A DNA stretch of 64,000 nt. It comes from Helicobacter sp. 13S00477-4. Lineage in GTDB: Bacteria; Campylobacterota; Campylobacteria; Campylobacterales; Helicobacteraceae. Both the position numbers and the translations under genes were made by a program. Shown here piece after piece: positions 45,794 to 55,206 of the stretch. Each line of letters opens with the position of its first letter. Position 1 is the first letter of the stretch. The stretch is from contig NZ_MLAS01000002.1 in assembly GCF_002272785.1 (NCBI RefSeq), positions 62,001-126,000 on the forward strand, read 5' to 3'. The notes under the pieces are model-generated. The model saw nothing but the letters and a program-made list of their open reading frames with translations. It did no database searches and was not told where the DNA came from.

Positions 45794-46584
45794 TGAATCA
45801 AATATGTTCAAATGACCAACCTCAAAAATATCAAATCAGCAAAAAAATCCTCAATATTGTAGGCAAAACCAATGCCGAATATGGACTTATTCAAGAAGGA
45901 GACAAGGTTTTATTAGGATTGAGCGGAGGAAAGGATTCTATTTTATTAGCCTGTATATTGGCAAGAATGAAACGACATGCTCCTTTTAGATTCGAGTTCA
46001 AAGCCATCACTATCCATTATGGTTTGGGAGAAAAGTTTGAATGGCTCAAAAAATTATGCCAAGATCAAAACATCCCACACGAAATCCACTATACTAGCAT
46101 CGCAGAAACTATCAAAGAAAAACGACGAGAAGGCAGTTCATATTGTAGCTTTTGTTCTAGAATGCGTCGAGGAGCTCTTTATAGCAAAGCATTAGAAATG
46201 GGTTACAATAAAGTTGCTATCGCTCATCATTTAGATGATGCTGCAGAAAGCTTTTTTATGAACCTAACTTATAATGGATCTTTAAGGAGTATGGCACCAA
46301 TATATAGAGCTGAAAATGGACTTCAAGTCATCAGACCCCTCATCCATATCCGTGAAAGACAAAGTATTGATTTTGTACATTCTCAAAATATCCCGACAGC
46401 TCCAGACTGCAACTGCCCTGCCAAACAACCTGATTCAGATAAACCACCTATTGCTAGATTGAGTACAAAAAATTTCCTCTCAAATATGGAAAACACAAAT
46501 CCTGAATTTTTCAAATCACTTAAAAATGCTTTTTCAAATATCCATGCAGAAAGTTTCAGTGACAAAAATTATTTGGATGCATAA
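45793..46584 (+). CDS. ttcA: tRNA 2-thiocytidine synthetase
   Basis: The 263-residue enzyme thiolates C32 of tRNA. It has the PP-loop G-L-S-G-G-K-D-S near residue 40 and C-S-F-C-S-R-M-R, the two Cys of the TtcA Fe-S site, then a third Cys in C-N-C-P-A-K. It starts at the ATG overlapping the end of the MFS gene. It faces the DUF115 gene tail to tail, with 17 bases between the stops. Confidence 0.9.
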   Translation: MNQICSNDQPQKYQISKKILNIVGKTNAEYGLIQEGDKVLLGLSGGKDSILLACILARMKRHAPFRFEFKAITIHYGLGEKFEWLKKLCQDQNIPHEIHYTSIAETIKEKRREGSSYCSFCSRMRRGALYSKALEMGYNKVAIAHHLDDAAESFFMNLTYNGSLRSMAPIYRAENGLQVIRPLIHIRERQSIDFVHSQNIPTAPDCNCPAKQPDSDKPPIARLSTKNFLSNMENTNPEFFKSLKNAFSNIHAESFSDKNYLDA

Positions 46585-46601
46585 AATATCGAGCTAAAAT
46601 A

Positions 46602-48551
46602 CTACAAACTAGGTTCCATTAGTGCCCTCAAACGATACTTAAACATCATCTTGTCTAAAGCTTCCCAAATAATAAACTTGGCATCTTCATAAAAAGAACT
46701 GATTTCATCATTTGGCAAGTGTAAAGACGCTATCATCAAGCTTTGAGAAATATGTGCCAAAGACCCTTCAAATAAAATACCAACAAATGGCGAAACAAAA
46801 CTTTTTTTCGCACATATTGTATTTATATCATCAATCAAACCAAAAAGCTCTTTTTTAGTATTAATACGGGTTTTAAAACACTTCATCAATTGATCTTTGA
46901 AATTTGAAATTTCTGATGTATAAAGATCTTCTTTAAAGTCACTAAAAATATCTTTAGAATTTTTACTGAAGTAACTCTTCATTTGTCTAAGTATCTTTTT
47001 TTTCTTTATTTTTACTAAATTAAACTCTTCTGGTCGAGTCGGTCTAGCCCCTTCAATATAAGCACCCTCGCCAAGATTCAAAGCCATTTTAGGGGAGAAA
47101 GTTTTGATAGCTTGCGTGATTTGGTGTTGAGAAAGTAAAAAAATAGAATCTGTATAAACAGTTTTATCAAAATTTCCTCTGACTAGAAATGCATCAGCAG
47201 GCAATACAAACTCTTCTTTACCATAAAATGAAGAAGAAGCATGTTTGCCCATCCCTTCAATATAGCCACAATCTAAACCACACATCAAGACTTCACCACC
47301 AAGCTGGCAAGCCAACGCAAAACCTGCATTACCGACAAAAGGAGCACTAAACTCTATCACGCTTTTAGATCCATAAAGGTAGCCACTTGAACTCCCTCCT
47401 CGCATAAAAATATAAGCTTCTTTAGCTAGGGCAAGGGCAGAAGGATTGACCATATTTGCACACAACAAAGACGTTTCACCTAAAGGTGCATTTTTAAGCA
47501 CATCTACAAGATAATCTATTCGCTCAATCTCTATCTGAAAATCAGGTTGAATTCCGTAATCTTTAAGAGGTTTGAGTGCTGTCCCACAACTAAAAATTAT
47601 CATCCTGTCTTCATTAGCCTTAATAAAAGGCAATAAACTATCCAAACTTGCCCCATTCCCAACGACACAAATAGGAGCATTCACCCTCTTAGGTAAATTC
47701 AAAACAGGATTTTTAAGTGATTTGTATGAAAGATTTTTAAACGCATTATCTACACCAATCATCTCATCTTCAAAACTACCCCAACCTCGAGCATTGCTTG
47801 CATATTCTTCTTCAATAATCTTTTGGGTCGCATCCAGTTTTGGACTAGAGTAAAGTTTAAGCTCAAGCCTTAAAAAATTATTAGTGATTTTTTTTTGGGT
47901 AAAAAAATTACGGATAAAAAATTTGTCTATCAAATCTTTCACAAAAATATAACAACTCTTTGGAGAAGTATTTTCAAAAAGCTTTTCATAATCAACAAAA
48001 TAACAACTAATCCTAAAAATATCTATATTTTCTTCAAAAATCAAAAGAGAATGAAAAAAAACTCCCCTTTCACGTATGAATTCTAAAAATAATCCTCCAA
48101 GTAATCCAAAAATAGTTGTTGAAGGCAAAAAAGATCGGCTCAAATAATATTCTTTAATCCCTCCATGCTTATGCAATAAATCAATAAATTGATTACAAGC
48201 AAATCCTGTGATAGAAAGCTTTGATGTATCCATTTTATGCAAATAAATATTATTAGTATGTATCTTCCATTTTGGATTAGAAATAGGTGATTTGGCAATA
48301 TCCTCACAAACCTCAACCATAGTGTGTTTATTATCATTACAAGGATAAGTCAGTTGATGATTTTTAAGGTGGATAATATTAAACCCTTTTTCATCAAAGA
48401 GTAAATTATACTCATCTGGAGGCAATCTCAATGCATCAAAAAGTCTAGGAGAAGTATGATGAAAAAACTCCATATTTTTAGAAAATCGATATGAAATTTC
48501 AGACTGAATTTTTTCCTGATCATTGGTTTTTAAAAGCTCTAAAAATGTCAT
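46602..48551 (-). CDS. Motility-associated factor (Maf/DUF115) glycosyltransferase-like protein
   Basis: The 649-residue protein belongs to the DUF115/MptE-like Maf family, whose members attach pseudaminic or related nonulosonic acids to flagellin in Campylobacterota. The central domain (about 280-470) has C-V-V-G-N-G-A-S-L-D, F-S-C-G-T-A-L and G-L-D-C-G-Y, with the family's Rossmann-like core. I start it at the ATG 48551, preceded by AAGG; 13 more codons upstream are open. An A9 run on the coding strand (around 47890) might slip. No flagellin gene lies nearby. Acceptor and sugar are unknown. Confidence 0.85.
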   Translation of the reverse strand: MTFLELLKTNDQEKIQSEISYRFSKNMEFFHHTSPRLFDALRLPPDEYNLLFDEKGFNIIHLKNHQLTYPCNDNKHTMVEVCEDIAKSPISNPKWKIHTNNIYLHKMDTSKLSITGFACNQFIDLLHKHGGIKEYYLSRSFLPSTTIFGLLGGLFLEFIRERGVFFHSLLIFEENIDIFRISCYFVDYEKLFENTSPKSCYIFVKDLIDKFFIRNFFTQKKITNNFLRLELKLYSSPKLDATQKIIEEEYASNARGWGSFEDEMIGVDNAFKNLSYKSLKNPVLNLPKRVNAPICVVGNGASLDSLLPFIKANEDRMIIFSCGTALKPLKDYGIQPDFQIEIERIDYLVDVLKNAPLGETSLLCANMVNPSALALAKEAYIFMRGGSSSGYLYGSKSVIEFSAPFVGNAGFALACQLGGEVLMCGLDCGYIEGMGKHASSSFYGKEEFVLPADAFLVRGNFDKTVYTDSIFLLSQHQITQAIKTFSPKMALNLGEGAYIEGARPTRPEEFNLVKIKKKKILRQMKSYFSKNSKDIFSDFKEDLYTSEISNFKDQLMKCFKTRINTKKELFGLIDDINTICAKKSFVSPFVGILFEGSLAHISQSLMIASLHLPNDEISSFYEDAKFIIWEALDKMMFKYRLRALMEPSL

Positions 48552-48740
48552 TATAGACCTTAGGATAAATTTTATGTTTTTAATTTTCAATCAAATTATT
48601 GCATATTTTGGCAATAGCCTTATCCCAAAAACTATCAGAATCTCAAAAAATAAATAATTTGTATAAAAAATAAAATAATATATTGCATATTTTTATATTT
48701 TATATTAAAATTCTGTCTATTTTAAATTTAGGATAGTTTT

Positions 48741-50396
48741 TTGATATTAGATAAAAGATTTTATATTTTTATTTTAATAAATATCATCATTCCATTCTTC
48801 GAACCATTCACTAAAATAAGCAATTATCTTAGAATAGTATTATATAGTTTTATCTTATTATTGGCAATATATTTTCTACTAGATTTTATCAAATCTAAAA
48901 AATTAAAAATTATGATTAAAAATATAATCGTTATTTTCTGTATGATTTTAGGTTTCATTGATTTATTTTGTATCTTGAACTTCAACACACCCATTTCAGA
49001 AGGTCTTACCGATACAATTTTTGCTACTCAAAAATTTGAAATTGATGGTTTTTTGAAGTTTTATTTTCAAATGGAAAATAACATTATTCTCGTTATAGTT
49101 TATACAAGCATTTGTATTGCATTTTTCGCCATTAAAAAAGATTTTATTTTAAAAATAAACAAAAAATTTGCAGGCATTTTTTTAGCTATTGCTCTGCTCA
49201 TTTTATCAGGATTAGGTATCAAAGATTATATAAGGAATGATAGTTTTCATACAATTAGAAAATTTGCAGAACTCGTAAATATGACTAATTTTATATATTC
49301 TTTAAGTCTTAGTGCATACCATACTAAAACTTATATCAAAGAATATCAAACCTATAAATCAAGTCTAGAAGCAAACCTCAAAAACCTTAATAACTACATA
49401 TTACAAAACGATACAAAAATTTCTAATGTCATCATCATCATAGGTGAGAGTGCTTCAAGAAATTTTATGCATATCTATGGCTATGATTTAGACAATACAC
49501 CCAATACAGACAAACTAAAAAAGGAGGGCAATTTATTTGTATTTGATGATGTTATAAGCCCTCAAGCACATACATCAGGTGTTTTTGAAACAATATTGAA
49601 TTTTAGCGATTATGAAAATAGAAAAATACCTTGGTACAAACAAATGAATCTTTTAGATATCATGAAGATAGCAGGGTATAAAACCTTTTGGTTTTCTAAT
49701 CAAGAAAAAATAAGTGTTTGGGGAAATGCCCCAACAGCTATTTCAACTCGAGCAAATTTTGCCTTTTGGACACATTTATCAAATGGGGTGAGCAATAATT
49801 ATGATGAAGAATTAATCCCTTTATATGAAAAAAACAAACAACATTTAGGCGATAAAAATTTCATTATTTTTCATCTGCAAGGATCTCACATTCCATACAA
49901 AAATAGATTTCCAAAATCATATGCAAAATTCAAACCAAGTGATATTGATACTAAAAAACTGCATATAACACATAAAAGTGACTTAAGAATAGTCGCTGAT
50001 TATGTGAATTCATTTTACTATACAGATGCAATACTGAATAAAATTTTCAATCTTTTCAAAAACACTGATTCCATCATTTTCTATTTCAGCGATCATGCTC
50101 AAGATGTGTTTCAAAGTAGGAATTCTGTCGGACACACTTGCGATAACTATGGAGTGGAAATACCATTTATGATTTTTGTAACTGATGAGTTCAAACACAA
50201 CCACCCAGATAAAATAAAATCTATAAAATCTGCCCTCAAAAAACCTTTCATGACAGATGATTTCTCTCAATCTCTTTTACCCCTCATTGATATCAAGACA
50301 AAAGATAATATCAAAAACAAAGATATTTTTAGTCCTGATTTTGACACTCAACGAAAAAGGATTTATTGCGGGAATATTGATTATCTCAAGCAATAG
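48741..50396 (+). CDS. Phosphoethanolamine transferase of the sulfatase family (EptC/CptA-like)
   Basis: The 551-residue inner membrane protein has about five N-terminal helices (to about 190) and a periplasmic sulfatase-fold domain. Metal and nucleophile elements are I-G-E-S-A-S-R-N, S-P-Q-A-H-T-S-G (the Thr nucleophile), H-L-Q-G-S-H and F-S-D-H-A-Q-D. It should move phosphoethanolamine onto lipid A, core sugars or flagellar parts. The nucleophile region looks more like CptA/EptC than like EptA (S-C-G-T-x-T), so the target is open. The start is a TTG behind TTAGGAT. A terminator-like hairpin follows at 50408-50432. Confidence 0.82.
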   Translation: MILDKRFYIFILINIIIPFFEPFTKISNYLRIVLYSFILLLAIYFLLDFIKSKKLKIMIKNIIVIFCMILGFIDLFCILNFNTPISEGLTDTIFATQKFEIDGFLKFYFQMENNIILVIVYTSICIAFFAIKKDFILKINKKFAGIFLAIALLILSGLGIKDYIRNDSFHTIRKFAELVNMTNFIYSLSLSAYHTKTYIKEYQTYKSSLEANLKNLNNYILQNDTKISNVIIIIGESASRNFMHIYGYDLDNTPNTDKLKKEGNLFVFDDVISPQAHTSGVFETILNFSDYENRKIPWYKQMNLLDIMKIAGYKTFWFSNQEKISVWGNAPTAISTRANFAFWTHLSNGVSNNYDEELIPLYEKNKQHLGDKNFIIFHLQGSHIPYKNRFPKSYAKFKPSDIDTKKLHITHKSDLRIVADYVNSFYYTDAILNKIFNLFKNTDSIIFYFSDHAQDVFQSRNSVGHTCDNYGVEIPFMIFVTDEFKHNHPDKIKSIKSALKKPFMTDDFSQSLLPLIDIKTKDNIKNKDIFSPDFDTQRKRIYCGNIDYLKQ

Positions 50397-50407
50397 CAAA
50401 TACTTCA

Positions 50408-50432
50408 AAAATCTATCTAGATTATAGATTTT
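50408..50432 (+). terminator. Rho-independent terminator after the phosphoethanolamine transferase gene
   Basis: AAAATCTAT, a seven-base loop, ATAGATTTT, then TATTTTT: a 9-bp stem followed by a T run, 12 bases after the stop codon. Confidence 0.7.
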
Positions 50433-50861
50433 ATTTTTAGACCCATAAAAAAGCTTATTTTAAATTTAAATAAAAAATTTTCTATAAGTGCTTAGCAAAT
50501 AAAATGTTTTCTGGTTGGGATAAAGTCTTAAACTTCTATCCCAACTTGGACTGATAATAGAACAAATCTGTTCTTTAAAGCGGTGTTACTCGTATTTATA
50601 ACAAGAAGCTAAAGGTGCTTAAATAAGACTCAAACAAATAAATGGTAGTTATAATTGATGTATTCATTATAATGCTTAAAAAATAAAATTTAAGACATGT
50701 CTTAAAAGGTTTGAAAAAACATAAAAACGCTCATCAAAATATAAATTTTTAGAACATAAGAAAAATTAAATAAAATTATTTTGTCATAGAATGTTGTTAA
50801 TGAATACTTAAAAATATGGTTTTAGAGAAAATTGTTTTGTTTTAGAAGGCAAGATTTTAAA
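50433..50861. other. Non-coding stretch with inverted repeats, no identified gene
   Basis: No open frame above 40 codons with a plausible start is seen in these 429 bases. The stretch holds a 9-bp stem (GTTGGGATA 50514-50522 with TATCCCAAC 50537-50545), a 6-bp stem with a four-base loop (AGAACA/TGTTCT, 50559-50574), and the perfect 18-bp palindrome TTTAAGACATGTCTTAAA (50689-50706). A possible -10 (TATAAT) is near 50668. The first two structures and the GC-richer text around them (to about 50620) stand out from the AT-rich remainder. They could be a structured RNA, an rRNA-leader remnant, or part of a decayed gene. I cannot identify it. Confidence 0.45.
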
Positions 50862-52409
50862 CTATTTATAAAATCTTTTATAAAAATAAAATATACCTAC
50901 CAAAAAAATAATACCCACAATATAGCCTGCCAAAATTGAAGAACTCACACTAGCGATAGCAAAACTCATTAATGCTGCTAATGCTGCAGTGCTAGCATAA
51001 GGAAGCTGTGTGATAAAATGGCTTTGCACCGAACATCCTGCTCCAGTAGCTGAAAGGATAGTGGTGTCTGAAATAGGAGAAGTATGATCCCCATACACTG
51101 CCCCAGCAAGCACTGCAGAAATAGAAAGGATAATATCACCCCCTGAAGCACTCACTACACTCACTCCAATAGGCAACATAATCGCAAAAGTCCCCCAACT
51201 TGTACCTGTGGCAAATGCGATGAATCCTGATATTAAAAATAAAATCACAGGCATCATAACAACAGTCCCCTGAGATAAAAACTCTTTGCTTAAATTTGCC
51301 AAATATAAACCTGTTTGCATATCATCACGAATCACTGGTCCAATCGCCCAAGCTAAAATCAAAATAAAAATTGCAGGCAACATACTTTTTATCCCTTGTA
51401 AAAACATTGGCAAAAAAGAACTTTTGTCTAAATACCTTAAAGAGATAACAATACTTATCACTACAGCAAAAAGACCTCCATAAAATAAAGAAAAAGCAGT
51501 ATCAGCATTTTTAAGTATATTCAAAATATTGATTTCTTCACTAGCCTTGTAACCTGTCCATAAAAGCATAAAAGCAATACTGAAAATTAAGACAAATACA
51601 GGGATTATTATCAACCAAATTGAGCTTGAAGACTGCCTATTCAAATCATTGTCTTGGAGAAAATCAACAACCCCTACATTCTTATTTTTTGACATTACTG
51701 GAAGATTAATCTGCCAATAAATAGTCAAAAATACAGCCAAAAGAGCAAACCAAGCATAATAATTACTCCATACACTACTTATCAATACCAACAAACTATC
51801 TCCAGTCCCAGCCGTTGAAGGAATACTTGTTTGCATAATCCCAATGATATAAGCCCCCCAACTTGAAATAGGCATCAAAATACATACAGGTGCAGAAGTA
51901 GAATCAATAACATAAGCTAACCTTTCCCTCGTAGAATGATTAGCATCATTTAAGGATTTTGAGATTTGCCCTACAGTCAAAGCATTAAAATAATCATCAA
52001 TAAAAATAACAATACCTGCAATAAAAGCAATAAATTCTGATCCTTTAGCACTTTGGACACGTTTTCTAGCCCATTTTACAAAAGCATTCACAGCACCAGA
52101 ATAAAAAATCACTTGACTCAAAATACCAAGTAAAATCAAAAAACCAAAAACATATACACTTGAATAATTAAAATCTAAAGTAAGATGACCTTGCTCATTA
52201 GTCTGAAGAGTATAAAGGACAGAAGATATTCTTGTATAAACATAAAACAATACCTCAAAAATATTGTCATGATGCATAAAAATTCCACCAATTAGAATAC
52301 CTACAAATAAAGAAAGTAATACTCTTTTGGTGAAAAAAACCATTAAAATTACACAAATAGGTACACATAAACTCAAGACAGAATCAGCATAATTCATCAA
52401 ATCCCCCAT
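50862..52409 (-). CDS. NhaC-family Na+/H+ antiporter or related exchanger
   Basis: The 515-residue inner membrane protein (or 511 if begun at the second ATG, 52397) has about eleven to twelve helices. NhaC-family landmarks include I-D-D-Y-F-N-A-L-T-V-G, S-T-S-A-P-V-C and A-T-G-T-S-W-G-T-F. The family exchanges sodium for protons, or malate and lactate in MleN. Which exchange occurs here is not shown. It stands alone between a 429-base non-coding stretch and the DUF1090 genes. Confidence 0.85.
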   Translation of the reverse strand: MGDLMNYADSVLSLCVPICVILMVFFTKRVLLSLFVGILIGGIFMHHDNIFEVLFYVYTRISSVLYTLQTNEQGHLTLDFNYSSVYVFGFLILLGILSQVIFYSGAVNAFVKWARKRVQSAKGSEFIAFIAGIVIFIDDYFNALTVGQISKSLNDANHSTRERLAYVIDSTSAPVCILMPISSWGAYIIGIMQTSIPSTAGTGDSLLVLISSVWSNYYAWFALLAVFLTIYWQINLPVMSKNKNVGVVDFLQDNDLNRQSSSSIWLIIIPVFVLIFSIAFMLLWTGYKASEEINILNILKNADTAFSLFYGGLFAVVISIVISLRYLDKSSFLPMFLQGIKSMLPAIFILILAWAIGPVIRDDMQTGLYLANLSKEFLSQGTVVMMPVILFLISGFIAFATGTSWGTFAIMLPIGVSVVSASGGDIILSISAVLAGAVYGDHTSPISDTTILSATGAGCSVQSHFITQLPYASTAALAALMSFAIASVSSSILAGYIVGIIFLVGIFYFYKRFYK

Positions 52410-52475
52410 ATTTAGATTTTACAAAAATGGAATCATACCAAAATGTACTCAAGCCTTTTATATTTGTGTTTTTAA

Positions 52476-52868
52476 TTATGCTTTATTGCTTGCCTGCAAA
52501 TCTTTCATCTGCTGGAGTTCTTTTTTAGCACTTTCAAGCTCGGTCTGTATGAGCTTAAGTTTCATCTCTGCTTTTTTTATCTTAGAAGCTTTGTCTTTCT
52601 TTTTTGATTCTTTGAGCTTATCAGTAGCTTCAGAAAATTTTTTCTCAAGTTTATCTACACGCAATTGACTCTCTTTTAGAACTTTAGCATCAGAACAATG
52701 ATCTTTAAGCTCTTTGAGTGCTTTTTGAAGACCATCAACTTTATCTTTATGCCCATTTTTATTTGCAAAATCTATTTGGGATTGTACATCTTTTGCTTTC
52801 CAATCACATATTGGTCCAGCACTTAAAATACTAAGGGCTAAAGCACCCAAAATAATTACTTTTTTCAT
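52476..52868 (-). CDS. DUF1090 periplasmic protein, copy 1
   Basis: The 130-residue protein has a signal peptide ending A-G-P-I-C and a helical, Lys/Glu-rich coiled-coil body. Two Cys (C-D-W-K near residue 21 and C-S-D-A near 58) match the DUF1090/YqjC pattern. The function of the family is unknown. It lies next to a diverged paralogue at 52951-53349 in the same direction. Confidence 0.75.
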   Translation of the reverse strand: MKKVIILGALALSILSAGPICDWKAKDVQSQIDFANKNGHKDKVDGLQKALKELKDHCSDAKVLKESQLRVDKLEKKFSEATDKLKESKKKDKASKIKKAEMKLKLIQTELESAKKELQQMKDLQASNKA

Positions 52869-52950
52869 CTATATTTTCTCCCTAAAAATTTATTTTTTAC
52901 AAAATTACATAACTATTATACTATAACCTGAAGAAAAAGTAGGTTATGAT

Positions 52951-53349
52951 TTATTTTTCTGTCCTAAGCAAATCTTTCATGCGTAATAATTCTTGTTGTG
53001 CTGCGATATATTGCTTATTGGCTATCTCAAGATGAATTTGTGCTTGTCTGATTTTATAAGCATTCCCTTCAATTTGAGCTTGGCTGAAATCAGATTTTGC
53101 ATTTTTAAGATTATCACGAGTCATCTCAATATTTTGATAGATATCATTAAGGATATCAGAATCCTTGCATTTATCTTTAAATTTTTGGAGATTTTTTTCT
53201 AATAAAGGGATTTGTTTATCTAGATGTTGTTTTTTTGCATAAACAAGTTGATATTTCATGTCATTAATTTTATATTCACATATAGGACCAGCATAAACAA
53301 AAGATGATAAAATCATCAACAAAAATATTTTCGTAGCATTCTCTAACAT
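52951..53349 (-). CDS. DUF1090 periplasmic protein, copy 2
   Basis: The 132-residue protein shares the layout of the neighbouring gene. It has a signal peptide ending A-G-P-I-C, the Y-K-I-N-D-M start, C-K-D-S at the second conserved Cys and a C-terminal M-K-D-L helix end. It is clearly a paralogue from an old tandem duplication, with only moderate identity remaining. The function is unknown. It lies between the tRNA cluster and copy 1, with an 82-base gap to copy 1. Confidence 0.75.
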   Translation of the reverse strand: MLENATKIFLLMILSSFVYAGPICEYKINDMKYQLVYAKKQHLDKQIPLLEKNLQKFKDKCKDSDILNDIYQNIEMTRDNLKNAKSDFSQAQIEGNAYKIRQAQIHLEIANKQYIAAQQELLRMKDLLRTEK

Positions 53350-53470
53350 TTTTAAGTTCCTTTATAAGGCAACTGAATAAAATTTTTACTTGAATAGTTT
53401 TCTAGTATAACAAGAAGTGGATAAATTAAATCTAAAATTTTGTATTGTATTATCGGAGCATCACACAAAA

Positions 53471-53558
53471 TGGCCGGGAGAGAGGGATTCGAACCCCCGG
53501 AGGTGTTACCCTCAACGGTTTTCAAGACCGCCGCTTTCAACCACTCAGCCATCTCCCG
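53471..53558 (-). tRNA. tRNA-Ser (UGA)
   Basis: On the minus strand the gene runs from CGGGAGA, through a D-arm starting TGGCTGAGTGG and an anticodon loop CTTGAAA with anticodon TGA, to a long variable arm, the T-loop GTTCGAATC, and TCTCCCG-G-CCA. The 88 bases include the encoded CCA. The long variable arm is normal for serine tRNAs. Confidence 0.95.
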
Positions 53559-53585
53559 AAATTTTTAAATACATCAAAAAGTTTT

Positions 53586-53660
53586 TGGAGGCGACACTCG
53601 GATTCGAACCGAGGAATCAAGGCTTTGCAGGCCCATGCCTTACCACTTGGCTATGTCGCC
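53586..53660 (-). tRNA. tRNA-Cys (GCA)
   Basis: Minus strand, 75 bases including CCA. The acceptor stem is GGCGACA/TGTCGCC, the anticodon GCA lies in CTGCAAA, the T-loop is GTTCGAATC and the discriminator is T. Confidence 0.95.
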
Positions 53661-53674
53661 ATCTCCAAAAATAG

Positions 53675-53762
53675 TGGTGCCCGAGGCCGGACTTGAACCG
53701 GCACGGAAGCAATATCCGAGGGATTTTAAGTCCCTTGTGTCTACCAATTTCACCACCCGGGC
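53675..53762 (-). tRNA. tRNA-Leu (UAA)
   Basis: Minus strand, 88 bases including CCA. The acceptor stem is GCCCGGG with CTCGGGC (last pairs), the anticodon TAA lies in CTTAAAA, and there is a long variable arm and a T-loop GTTCAAGTC. Confidence 0.95.
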
Positions 53763-53857
53763 ATTCTATCATAAAGTATTTCTTCAAAAACATTTATATT
53801 GACTCAATCTGCACAAAAAAATCAAAGTTTGAAAATTGATTTTGAAAGTCAAATGAA

Positions 53858-53932
53858 TGGAGCGGGAAACGGGGGTCGAACCCGCGGCCCCAACCTTGGC
53901 AAGGTTGTGCTCTACCACTGAGCTATTCCCGC
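53858..53932 (-). tRNA. tRNA-Gly (GCC)
   Basis: Minus strand, 75 bases including CCA. The acceptor stem is GCGGGAA/TTCCCGC, the anticodon GCC lies in TTGCCAA, and the T-loop is GTTCGACCC. It is the first of the four tRNA genes in transcription order. Confidence 0.95.
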
Positions 53933-54069
53933 ACATTTTTAGCTAACAACTACAGAAATATCAAGCACGCAATTTTAGCAACCCTTTTTGAAAAAATCAA
54001 GCCTAAAAGCAAAAAATTACAAAATTTTATATACAATAAGCATTCTAAAATAAATCAGAGGGATGAAAA

Positions 54070-55206
54070 GTGAATTTTGAGCCTTATCCATTTGAAAGAC
54101 TAAAAGAACTCATCAAATCTATCACACCTAAAAAAAAAGTAATTGCCCTTACAATAGGAGAACCCCAATTCCAAACACCAGATTTTATCCAATCTGAACT
54201 CAAAAACCACACTGATGAATTACGTTATTACCCAAAAAGTACTGGCGAGGATTACTTAAAAAATGCTCAATTAAATTTTGTAAAAAATCGCTTTAATCTT
54301 CAGCTAAAATCTAGTCAAATTATCCCAACTTTTGGAACTCGTGAAACTCTTTTTAATTTCCCTCAATACATCCTTTTTGATACACCATCACCTATCATGG
54401 CCCATCCCAATCCCTTCTATCAAATATATGAAGGAGCCGCTATTGCCTCTAGGGCAAAAACTATCTATATGAATCTTGAAAACTCTAATGACTTCAAACC
54501 TATTTTAAACACGGAGCAAAAAAAACAAGTTCATCTTGTTATCCTCAATTCGCCAAACAACCCTACAGGTGCTACACTCAGTTTGGAAGAACTCAAAAAA
54601 TGGGTGGAATGGTCATTAGAATATAACTTTATCTTGCTAAATGATGAATGTTATTGCGAAATTTATGAGTCAAATCCACCTTCCTCAATCTTAGAAGCTT
54701 CTTATGCAATAGGGAATAAAAATTTTAAAAATATCTTAGCACTCAACTCAATTTCAAAACGTTCATGTGCACCGGGTTTACGAAGCGGTTTTATAGCAGG
54801 AGATGAGACAATATTAAAAGGCTATCAACAATACCGCACCTATTTAGGGTGTGCCATACCAAACCCTCTTCAGAAAGCCAGTGCAAAAGCTTGGGAAGAT
54901 TCTTTAGAATGTGAACAAATACGAAAAAAATATGCAAAAAATCTACAAATTGCCAAAGAATTATTTCCAAATACAAAAATTCCTCCATATACTTTTTATT
55001 TATGGTTATATGTAAGGGATGATATTGATTTTTGCAAAAAGCTTTATCAAGAAGAAGGTATACTTGTTTTACCCGGAACATTTTTAGGTAGACAAGGAGC
55101 AGGAAAAGGCTTTGTAAGGATTGCTCTTGTTTATGAAGAAAAAATCCAAAGACTTGCATTAGAAACAATCTCAAAATTTCTCAACTCTTATTTAAAAGGC
55201 TCATAA
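54070..55206 (+). CDS. dapC: Pyridoxal-phosphate aminotransferase, probable succinyldiaminopimelate transaminase
   Basis: The 378-residue class I/II aminotransferase has the PLP Lys in S-I-S-K-R-S, the N-S-P-N-N-P-T-G motif and the C-terminal Arg region F-V-R-I-A-L-V. The closest named role for this branch in Campylobacterota is N-succinyl-L,L-diaminopimelate:2-oxoglutarate transaminase in lysine and peptidoglycan synthesis. The murC gene next to it, overlapping by one base, fits cell-wall supply. The start is GTG behind GAGGGAT. Other aminotransferase substrates cannot be excluded by sequence alone. Confidence 0.75.
   Translation: MNFEPYPFERLKELIKSITPKKKVIALTIGEPQFQTPDFIQSELKNHTDELRYYPKSTGEDYLKNAQLNFVKNRFNLQLKSSQIIPTFGTRETLFNFPQYILFDTPSPIMAHPNPFYQIYEGAAIASRAKTIYMNLENSNDFKPILNTEQKKQVHLVILNSPNNPTGATLSLEELKKWVEWSLEYNFILLNDECYCEIYESNPPSSILEASYAIGNKNFKNILALNSISKRSCAPGLRSGFIAGDETILKGYQQYRTYLGCAIPNPLQKASAKAWEDSLECEQIRKKYAKNLQIAKELFPNTKIPPYTFYLWLYVRDDIDFCKKLYQEEGILVLPGTFLGRQGAGKGFVRIALVYEEKIQRLALETISKFLNSYLKGS

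Noticed and set aside
47885-47897. A9 tract in the Maf/DUF115 gene and similar A8-A9 runs elsewhere (for example in dapC near 54130) as switches
   Set aside because: A/T runs of this length are expected in such AT-rich DNA; no frame disruption is seen.
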